From Actinomycetota bacterium (GTDB lineage Bacteria > Actinomycetota > Acidimicrobiia > Acidimicrobiales > Microtrichaceae), in the NCBI GenBank assembly GCA_016703525.1, contig JADJBW010000013.1, forward strand, positions 62,001 to 126,000: a stretch of 64,000 nt of DNA, read 5' to 3'. Below, piece by piece: positions 51,704 to 59,110 of the stretch (the stretch's first letter is position 1; each line of letters starts with the position of its first letter). The translations under genes were made by a program, and so were the position numbers. Below the pieces are notes generated by a model. It searched no databases and was not told the origin of the DNA. It saw only the letters and a list, made by a program, of their open reading frames with translations.

Positions 51704-52543
51704 ATGACCTCTGAGCCCACACCAACGTTGCACCGCCGAGCCTTCTTCAGCACTGCCGCCGCCGTCGTCGGCGGAACCGTGCTCGCGGCATGCGGGAGCG
51801 ACGACTCCGCGACCGGCGCAAGCACGACAACAACCACCACCGGCGGGTCGTCGACCAGCTCGTCCACCACGGCCGCCGCATCGGCATCCACCACGGCCGC
51901 GACCGGCGGCGGCGCCGAGACCCCCGCCGAGACCGGCGGTCCGTTCCCGGCCGACGGCAGCAACGACAACGGCGAGGGAACGGTGGCCAACGTCCTTGCC
52001 GACTCGCGATCGGTGCGGTCCGACATCCGCAGCGACCTCGACGGATCGAACACCCAGCCCGGCGCCGCCATGAACCTGGCGGTGTCGGTCGTCGACCGGT
52101 CCGGCGCTCCCCTCGCCGGCCGAGCGGTCTACGTGTGGCACTGCAACAAGGAGGGCGAGTACTCGGAGTACAACACGCGCATGGGCGGCGGCGACTTCAG
52201 CGACCGGTCGTTCCTTCGCGGCGTGCAGGTGACCGATGCGAACGGCACGGTCAACTTCACGTCGATCCTGCCCGGTCGATACCGGGGCCGCGCCTTCCAC
52301 ATTCACTTCGAGGTGTTCGGCGACGAGACGTACGCGAAGAAGGCGCTCACCAGCCAGATGGCGATCGACGACGACCTCATCACGTCGATCTACACCGATG
52401 CCGGGTACGCCACGGGGTTGCGTAACGTCACCACCAACGCGGACGACAACGTGTTCGGCGACGGGGTCGAGCATCAGTTGCTCGACGTCACCGGCACCGC
52501 GGCGAGCGGCCTCACCGCACGCTTCACCGCCGTGCTCAACTGA
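51704..52543 (+). CDS. Tat-exported lipoprotein, intradiol ring-cleavage dioxygenase family
   Basis: 279 residues. The signal LHRRAFFSTAAAVVGGTVLAACGS combines a twin-arginine-like start with a lipobox, then a 50-residue Ser/Thr/Gly linker. The catalytic domain has a dioxygenase-C beta-sandwich: AMNLAVSVVDRSGAPLAGRAV, VYVWHCNKEGEYSEY (a tyrosine iron ligand is expected in this area), LPGRYRGRAFHIHFEVF (HxH iron ligands) and TSQMAIDDD. Substrates of exported members are mostly unknown; catechol-type aromatics are the family norm. Confidence 0.85.
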   Translation: MTSEPTPTLHRRAFFSTAAAVVGGTVLAACGSDDSATGASTTTTTTGGSSTSSSTTAAASASTTAATGGGAETPAETGGPFPADGSNDNGEGTVANVLADSRSVRSDIRSDLDGSNTQPGAAMNLAVSVVDRSGAPLAGRAVYVWHCNKEGEYSEYNTRMGGGDFSDRSFLRGVQVTDANGTVNFTSILPGRYRGRAFHIHFEVFGDETYAKKALTSQMAIDDDLITSIYTDAGYATGLRNVTTNADDNVFGDGVEHQLLDVTGTAASGLTARFTAVLN

Positions 52544-52591
52544 CCTCGACCCGGTCGCCGACTTCCGGCCCGTCGCCGTCAGGCTCGGGCT

Positions 52592-54907
52592 TCAGGCGCG
52601 GCCCGGCCGGGCAGCTCCGGCCTCGAGTTCGAGGAGTCGGCGCAACCCGAGGAGTGGCCCGGCGTGAGCGTTCGAGTTCAGGCTCGGGAACTCGGCCATC
52701 GGGGTTGCCGGGTGCACGAACGTGCCACCCTCATCGGCGCCCATCCAGCTGTTGAGACAGTCGGGCCCGCTCCAGTGGCCGACCCAGGGCTGGGGCGACA
52801 CACGCCCGCGGTGCAGCATCGACTGCCGATGCAGCATCCGCCACGCCGCGCCGGAGTCACGCTCGGCGACCGCCCACACCGCCAGTCCGCCGAGCGCGGC
52901 CCACACGCCTCCGTTGCAGTCCCAACCGGGTGCGAGCAGTCCACCGCGGATGCGGTGCGGGCGATCGATGATCGTCGGACCGAGCGTCGACGGTTCGTCG
53001 AGCCTCGACAGCACCGATGCCACGAGGCGATCTCGCCGATCCGCCGGACCATGACCCGCGATCAACGGCCAGACCTGCGCGTCGAGAAAGCAGTGCGACA
53101 CGCCCACCGGCCCGCCGGCGCCGTCCCATGCCCGCAGGTACCAGCGGCCGGTCCATGCGTCGTCGAGCGGGCCGACGAGCGAAGCGGCGACGTTCCGACA
53201 GATCGCTGCGGCGTCGCGATCGACCCGGACGAGGACGTCGGCGACCCGCGGCAGCACGGCGACCGCCATGGCCGAGTTGAACACCGATTCCCCGTGGCGG
53301 TGAAAGGCCCGCCGGTTTGCGACCATGAGCGAGATCGGGTCGGCCCAGTCACCGCTCCCCACACGCAACAGTCCGTGCGGCCCGAAACCGACGTGACGCT
53401 CGACGGCGCGCGCCGCAGCGGCCGCGACCTGGGCGATCGTCGGGTCGGGCGACCCCGTCGATCGGCGCCGGCCGGGGCGAAGCAGCGGTGATGCCCGTCG
53501 ACGCACGGCGACGTCGAGCACGGTCGTGTCATGGGTCGTCTCGACGAACTCGGCGAGGGCCCAGAGGAAGAAGAGCGGAAGGTCGGTCGGCGACGCGTGC
53601 ACACCGCCCGAAGCCTGGGCCCCCGAGCCGAAATGCGCGTAGCCGAACATGCCCGAGGGCAACGACATCGCCGCCATGCTGCACAGCGCCTCGCGAGCGA
53701 GGTCGGCATCGAGATCGGCGATCGCCGCCACCACGAAGGCCTCATCGCGCACGGCGCCGTGCAGCCCGTGGATGAATCCGTATGCCGATCCCTGCATCAC
53801 GAAGTCGTGTCCCACGGCGGGGTCGGGCACGCGCAGGCCGCGCAGCATCGCTAGGTGCCACGGCGCCTCTCGAATCGCGATCGACCGCTGATCGGATCCA
53901 GCAGATCCTGGCGCTCCCCGGGCTCCGAGACGCGCGCGGACACCCTCCCCGGCCGCCGACGCCGCCGCCACCGATGCCGCCGCCACCGACGCGCTCTCGA
54001 CTCCGAAACCCTTGCCGACGGCCCGCGCCCGCCATGCGGCGGGTCGACCCTGGTTCACGACGCGCAGGACCGCCCGCACGTCGACCGGTCCGTCGCATTC
54101 CACCGCGAGCACGGCACACCCAGCGCCCGACCCGACGCGGTTCCCGCCGGCCGCGCGGTTGTTGCCGGGTCCGGAACCGGAGCCGGAGGCGCGGAGATGG
54201 AGCGCTGCCTGCGCGGCAATCCGGCGATCGGGTGGGTCGGTGAGTTCCCATCGCACGGTCGGCGGCTCGCCGAGGAACAGCTGCGGACGGTCGCGCACCA
54301 CCCTCGGACGCGTCGGCGCCCACACAGCGCGGCGCCGATCGCGGTCGATCGTGACGATGAGCGGGTGTCGCTCGCCCCACCTCCGGCGCAGTCGATCGGT
54401 GCCGCGACGCGCACGGTCGCTCGCCGCGAACGCTGCGCGCCAGGCGAGCCGGTCGGCTCCCACGATCGTCGCGGGCGCCGCGATCCGACGGCTCATCAGG
54501 GGCGCTGGAATCAGCGGCACATTCGCGAGGTCGAACGGCACCCGGAACACGCACGCCTCGCCGCGGTGGGGTCGAACCCGCCATCGGAATCCGACCGACG
54601 GCTCGTCAGGATCGGAGGTGACCGTGCAGCTGAGGGTCGCACGATCGGTCGCCCACTCCATCTCAACGCCGTCCACGAGCAGCCGCAGCGCTGTCGGCGC
54701 CTGCCCGACCGGCACGGTCCCCACCGGCCCGAGTTCGGGGAGCGCCGTGCCGTCGGCGATCCGCACCATGCCGCCCACCGTGGAGAAGATGCTGAGTTCC
54801 CCGGACACGTAGACCAGCACGGCCAGCCCCGGTGCACCGACCAGGTGGAATGCGTCGCCGGGGCAGCGATCTACATCAACGTCGAAGCAGGCGCGTCGGT
54901 CGACCAT
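52592..54907 (-). CDS. GH94/GH36-like (alpha/alpha)6-barrel glycosidase or phosphorylase
   Basis: 771 residues from the ATG at 54907. The N-terminal 400 residues are beta-rich, like the super-sandwich domain of GH94 enzymes; the C-terminal half has six-hairpin toroid signatures: HDFVMQGSAYGFIHG, RVGSGDWADPISL, HGESVFNSAMAVAVLPRVADVL, FLDAQVWPLIAGHG, GWDCNGGVWAALGGLAVWA and SWMGADEGGTFVHP. The Trp/Asp-rich SGDWAD segment resembles the catalytic GDWND of cellobiose phosphorylases. Residues about 255-285 and 340-355 are low-complexity inserts (GSGSGPG, SVAAASVAAAS). No signal peptide. Substrate not assigned. Confidence 0.65.
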   Translation of the reverse strand: MVDRRACFDVDVDRCPGDAFHLVGAPGLAVLVYVSGELSIFSTVGGMVRIADGTALPELGPVGTVPVGQAPTALRLLVDGVEMEWATDRATLSCTVTSDPDEPSVGFRWRVRPHRGEACVFRVPFDLANVPLIPAPLMSRRIAAPATIVGADRLAWRAAFAASDRARRGTDRLRRRWGERHPLIVTIDRDRRRAVWAPTRPRVVRDRPQLFLGEPPTVRWELTDPPDRRIAAQAALHLRASGSGSGPGNNRAAGGNRVGSGAGCAVLAVECDGPVDVRAVLRVVNQGRPAAWRARAVGKGFGVESASVAAASVAAASAAGEGVRARLGARGAPGSAGSDQRSIAIREAPWHLAMLRGLRVPDPAVGHDFVMQGSAYGFIHGLHGAVRDEAFVVAAIADLDADLAREALCSMAAMSLPSGMFGYAHFGSGAQASGGVHASPTDLPLFFLWALAEFVETTHDTTVLDVAVRRRASPLLRPGRRRSTGSPDPTIAQVAAAAARAVERHVGFGPHGLLRVGSGDWADPISLMVANRRAFHRHGESVFNSAMAVAVLPRVADVLVRVDRDAAAICRNVAASLVGPLDDAWTGRWYLRAWDGAGGPVGVSHCFLDAQVWPLIAGHGPADRRDRLVASVLSRLDEPSTLGPTIIDRPHRIRGGLLAPGWDCNGGVWAALGGLAVWAVAERDSGAAWRMLHRQSMLHRGRVSPQPWVGHWSGPDCLNSWMGADEGGTFVHPATPMAEFPSLNSNAHAGPLLGLRRLLELEAGAARPGRA

Positions 54908-54954
54908 CGCCCGCTCGCACCGAGCGTCGTCGGCCCGTTCGTCGCATCGCCGGG

Positions 54955-55395
54955 TCACCTGGCGGCCCGTGCCCGCCGTCGTTGGATCTCGTCGATTGCC
55001 CAGTACAGCGGGGAATCCGAAGGAGCAGGAACGAGCCGCGGTCCGTCTGTGACGCAATATGAACGACCCACGGAGCCGGACTTCGCCTGAATGCGGATTC
55101 CGAGTGACGATGACATCCGCCACATCACTCGTCCAGCATCCAGCTCCTCGATCCCGATCCATTCGATCTGTTCGTAGTCGGATCTGAAGCGACGACCGAA
55201 GTTCCGGATGGTGACCTCGCTCTCCCCGAGGTAGATCCCCGTACGGGAGGATTCACCGATCGCCCACACGGCAAGGACTCCTGCAACAGCCCACCCGACA
55301 TCCGGCAAGATGAGGCCGAATGCCGCGAGGGGCGTCGCGGCAGCGCCGGTGGCGAGCCGGTATTGCCAATTGGCGGGAACATCCGCTCTGACCAT
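54955..55395 (-). CDS. membrane protein with PH-like domain
   Basis: 146 residues from the ATG at 55395. Two hydrophobic segments (about residues 15-30 and 33-47) are followed by a PH-like domain (GIYLGESEVTIRNFGRRFRSDYEQIEWIGIEEL ... GIRIQAKSG), the arrangement of actinobacterial PH-domain membrane proteins. No catalytic motif. 47 bp upstream of the glycosidase on the same strand, so probably cotranscribed. Confidence 0.7.
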   Translation of the reverse strand: MVRADVPANWQYRLATGAAATPLAAFGLILPDVGWAVAGVLAVWAIGESSRTGIYLGESEVTIRNFGRRFRSDYEQIEWIGIEELDAGRVMWRMSSSLGIRIQAKSGSVGRSYCVTDGPRLVPAPSDSPLYWAIDEIQRRRARAAR

Positions 55396-55680
55396 CGGAA
55401 TCAGGGCTCCGCGTGGAGGAAGCGACCTGCCGGCGCGATCTCCGGGGTCCCACGGCCGCACCCGCCAAACATGCCGGCAACGGCGCGTCTCGGCGGGATC
55501 TGTGCTCGCGACGGTGTTGCTGTGGTGATCACTCTGACCAGCCTCTTGCTGTGACTGCCGTACCCAGCCATCCCCAGTCCCTCGAACCACCAAGCGTCAA
55601 CCGGTGCGCGACGCCGCAACACTACGAGGTCGACGCTGCGTTCCCACCTGCGGAGGCCCGGCGTCGACTTGGCAGGTGCC

Positions 55681-56515
55681 ATGATCGCGGCCGTGACGAT
55701 CACGGTGGCCTCGATCAACGTAAACGGAATCCGAGCGGCGGTGCGGCGGGGCATGGCGGAGTGGCTCGGCGAAGCGCGGCCCGACGTCGTGGCCATGCAA
55801 GAGGTGCGGGCACCCGAGGGGCACCTGCCGACCGTGTTCGCCGTTCGCCGACATGTTCACCGACCTCGACACCGAATGGAGCGTCGTGGAGACGACCGCC
55901 GAGGCCAAGGGCCGCGCCGGTGTTGCGGTCGCCGCCCGCTCGAAGCTCGAGGACTCGACCGAACCGCTCGGCGACCGGTTCCGCACCGCCGGACGGTGGG
56001 TCGAGGCGACCACCGAATCGGTCGACGGCACCGAGCTCACCGTGTGCAGCAGCTACGTCCACACCGGTGACGCGAACGACGCCGACCGCATGGAGGAGAA
56101 ACTCGCCTTCCTCGACGCGATCGCCGACCGCCTCGACGCCTACGCCGCAGCGGGTCGGTGCGTGCTGCTGACCGGCGACCTCAACGTCGCCCACGACTGG
56201 CGCGACATCAAGAACTGGAAGGGCAACCGCGGCAAGGCGGGCTTCCTGCCCGAGGAACAGGCGCGCCTCGACCGCATCCGCGACCTCGGCTACGTGGATC
56301 TGGGCCGACGGTTCGGTGGCGACAACCCTGGGCCCTACACCTGGTGGTCGTGGCGAGGGAAGGCCTTCGACAACGACGCCGGATGGCGCATCGACTACCT
56401 GATCGCCTCCCCCGCGCTCGCACCCGCAGCACTCGGCGTCGACGTCCATCGCGCACCCACGTACGCGGCCCGCTGGTCGGACCACGCACCCGTCGTCGCC
56501 ACCTTCGATCTCTGA
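55681..56515 (+). CDS. xthA: exodeoxyribonuclease III, frame broken by a 7-bp duplication
   Basis: Mg2+-dependent AP endonuclease/3' exonuclease of base-excision repair. N-terminal part: ITVASINVNGIRAAVRRGM, PDVVAMQEVRAP (catalytic Glu); C-terminal frame: AKGRAGVAVAARS, SYVHTGDANDADRMEEKLAF, VLLTGDLNVAHDWRDIKNWKGN (catalytic Asp/Asn), GPYTWWSWRGKAFDNDAGWRIDYL and RWSDHAPVVATFDL (catalytic His). TTCGCCG occurs twice in a row (55837-55843, 55844-55850); deleting one copy restores a 275-residue protein, the normal size. Start ATG 55681 or GTG 55693. The P450 gene follows 23 bp later. Confidence 0.9.
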
Positions 56516-56538
56516 CCCGATACCGAGCGGGAGGGCCC

Positions 56539-57792
56539 GTGCCAGCCGACATCGATCTCACCGACCCCGACGCGTTTGCGAACGGTCCTCCGCACGACAT
56601 CTGGGATCACCTCCGCGACGCCGATCCGCTCCACTGGCACGAGCCGACGGCCTTCACGCCCGACGGCGAAGGGTTCTGGTGCCTCACCCGCTATGCCGAC
56701 GTGGAGTGGGCGGCCCGCCAGCCGGCGCTGTTCTCGTCGTCGACCGGCGGCGACCGCTCCGGTGGGGGCACGCTCATCGAGGACCTGCCGACCGGTTTCG
56801 CTGCGGGAGTCCTGTTGAACATGACCGACGACCCGCGCCATCACCACCTGCGTCGCGTCGTCAGCCCATCGGTCGCACCGCGTCGGCTCCGCTCGATCGA
56901 ATCCGCGCTCGCCGAACGCTGCGATGCGCTCCTCGACGCGGCGGTGGCCGCGGGACGCTGCGACGTGCTCACCGACATCGCCGCCGAGCTTCCCCTCCAG
57001 GCGATCGCGTCGCTGCTGGGTGTCCCCCAGGACGACCGGCACTTCCTCCTCGACTGGGCCGACGCAACGCTCGACTACGACGACCGCAACCCCGGCGAGA
57101 CCACCGCGCGGGTCGCCGATGCGAGCGCCGAGATGTCGAGCTACTGCCGCCGCGTCATCGACGACCGCCGCGCCTGCCCCGCCGACGATCTGATGTCGGC
57201 CGCGGTGGCCGCCGATCTTCCCGAGGCCGCAGAACCGGGCGGTCCGCTCTCGGACCTCGAACTGGAGATGCTGTTCCACCTGCTCGTCGCCGCGGGCAGC
57301 GAGACCACACGGAACTCGATCACCGCCGGTCTCCTCGCCCTCGTCGATCAACCCGACGACTGGGCTGCCTTGCGACGCGACCCCAACCTCGTCCCCGGAG
57401 CGATCGAAGAGACGCTGCGGTGGGCGTCGTCCACCATCTACAACCGCCGCACCGCCACCGCGGAGATCGAGTTACACGGCCGCACGATCCGCGCCGGCGA
57501 CAAGGTCGTGCTGTGGTGGCAGGCCGCCAACTTCGACCCTCGGGCGTTCGACACGCCGGAACGGTTCGACATCCGCCGGTCGCCGAACCCGCACCTCGCG
57601 TTCGGCGCCGGCAGCCACCTCTGTCTCGGAGCGAACCTCGCGCGGCTCGAAATCCGGCTCGTGCTGGACGGGCTCCTCGCCCGCGTCGAGCGAATCGAGC
57701 TCGACGGCCCGGCCGAGCGCACCCGGTCCAACAAACATGCAGGATTCCGCCACGCGCCCGTCACCCTTCACCCGGTACCCTCCGCCGGATGA
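56539..57792 (+). CDS. cytochrome P450
   Basis: 417 residues from the GTG at 56539. I-helix oxygen-binding AAGSETTRNSI, K-helix EETLRWAS (ExxR), FDIRRSPNPHLAFGAGSHLCLG with heme-thiolate Cys362, and an N-terminal LTDPDAFANGPPHDIWDHLR typical of the CYP125/CYP142-like actinobacterial sterol group, although the subfamily is not fixed. Soluble bacterial class I enzyme; no ferredoxin or reductase gene adjacent. The stop overlaps the ATG of the phosphoesterase (ATGA, 57789-57792), so the two are coupled. Confidence 0.92.
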   Translation: MPADIDLTDPDAFANGPPHDIWDHLRDADPLHWHEPTAFTPDGEGFWCLTRYADVEWAARQPALFSSSTGGDRSGGGTLIEDLPTGFAAGVLLNMTDDPRHHHLRRVVSPSVAPRRLRSIESALAERCDALLDAAVAAGRCDVLTDIAAELPLQAIASLLGVPQDDRHFLLDWADATLDYDDRNPGETTARVADASAEMSSYCRRVIDDRRACPADDLMSAAVAADLPEAAEPGGPLSDLELEMLFHLLVAAGSETTRNSITAGLLALVDQPDDWAALRRDPNLVPGAIEETLRWASSTIYNRRTATAEIELHGRTIRAGDKVVLWWQAANFDPRAFDTPERFDIRRSPNPHLAFGAGSHLCLGANLARLEIRLVLDGLLARVERIELDGPAERTRSNKHAGFRHAPVTLHPVPSAG

Positions 57793-59048
57793 GACGGAGG
57801 GACATCCTGAAGGCCGGCGTCACCGCAGTGGGCGCCGCCACGTTGGGAGGGCCGATCGCGGCGGGGTGCGCCCCCGCACCCGGTCCGCTCATCCGCCGCG
57901 GCCCGGGGCCCGAGGCCGGCATCGAGCACATCGTGGTGCTGATGATGGAGAACCGGTCGTACGACCACATCATGGGGTGGTTACCCGGCGGCGCCACCAT
58001 GCCGGACAATGCCCGGTTCCGCGACGACCGCGGCGTTGAGCACCGCCGCTGGCACTTCGACGGCTGGGCATCGTGCGAGTTCGACGACCCCGACCATAGC
58101 CGCGTGGGGGGCATGCGCCAGTACAACAACGGCGCCTGCGACGGTTGGCTGTCGAAGTCGCCTGACCTCTTCCCGATCTCGTACCTCACGCCCGAGCAGT
58201 TGGGGTTCTGGGGGCCGGCCGCACCGGCGTGGACCATGTGCGACAACTACTTCTCCGCGTTCATGGGGCCCACGTGGCCGAACCGCTTCTACCAGCACTG
58301 CGCTCAGACCCAGGTCGCGAAGAACAGCCTGGCGCCGCTCGATGTGGCGACCATCTGGGATCGCATCGCGAACGCCCGGCTCGAAGGCCGCTACTACTTC
58401 AGCGATGCACCGTTCGCCGCGCTGCTCGGGCTGCGGCACCTGCTCGTCAGCCGCACCTTCGACCAGTTCCTCGACGACGCGGCCGATGGTCGCCTGCCAC
58501 ACGTGAGCTTCGTCGACCCGGGTTTCGCGATCTCCGGGCCGATCGGCACCTCGAGCGACTACCACCCGACCTCCGACATCCGCGCCGGCGACCGGCTCAT
58601 CCACACCGTCTACGAGGCGATCACCCGGTCACCGAACTGGGAGAAGACCGTGCTGGTGGTGAACTTCGACGAGTGGGGCGGATTCGCCGACCACGTCGTG
58701 CCGCGGGTGGCACCCGACGCGATGCCGGGGTTCGGGCTGCGTGGATTCCGTGTGCCGTGCCTCGTGGTGTCCCCGCTCGCCCGGCGCAACCACATCGCGC
58801 ACGGCGAGTACGACCACACGTCGGTGCTGAAGATGATCGAGTGGGCCTTCGACCTCGAACCGCTCACGCCGCGCGACGCGGCGGCGAACAACCTCGCCGA
58901 CGTGCTCGATCTGGGCGGCACACCCAACCTGGACGCACCGCACTGGGACCTCGCGCCGTTCACCCCCGAAAACTGCATCGCCCACCTGTTCGACGACATC
59001 TGGGATCGCCTCATCGCATGGGCGCGCGGTCAGGGTTGGCCAGTCTGA
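57789..59048 (+). CDS. phospholipase C / acid-phosphatase family phosphoesterase, Tat-exported
   Basis: 419 residues; the ATG at 57789 overlaps the P450 stop. The twin-arginine signal MRRRDILKAGVTAVGAA also has a lipobox-like AAGCAP. The PF04185 catalytic domain: GIEHIVVLMMENRSYDHIMGW (metal and nucleophile region), FMGPTWPNRFYQHC, VSFVDPGF, VLVVNFDEWGGFADHVVP and RVPCLVVSPLARR, with HTSVLKMIEWAF near the end. These enzymes hydrolyse phosphodiesters such as phospholipid head groups outside the cell. Confidence 0.9.
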   Translation: MRRRDILKAGVTAVGAATLGGPIAAGCAPAPGPLIRRGPGPEAGIEHIVVLMMENRSYDHIMGWLPGGATMPDNARFRDDRGVEHRRWHFDGWASCEFDDPDHSRVGGMRQYNNGACDGWLSKSPDLFPISYLTPEQLGFWGPAAPAWTMCDNYFSAFMGPTWPNRFYQHCAQTQVAKNSLAPLDVATIWDRIANARLEGRYYFSDAPFAALLGLRHLLVSRTFDQFLDDAADGRLPHVSFVDPGFAISGPIGTSSDYHPTSDIRAGDRLIHTVYEAITRSPNWEKTVLVVNFDEWGGFADHVVPRVAPDAMPGFGLRGFRVPCLVVSPLARRNHIAHGEYDHTSVLKMIEWAFDLEPLTPRDAAANNLADVLDLGGTPNLDAPHWDLAPFTPENCIAHLFDDIWDRLIAWARGQGWPV

Positions 59049-59110
59049 GGGGACGGCGTCCTCGATCAGCGGCACCGTGTGTGAGTTCGGATCCCCCGTG
59101 TTCAGCGGGT

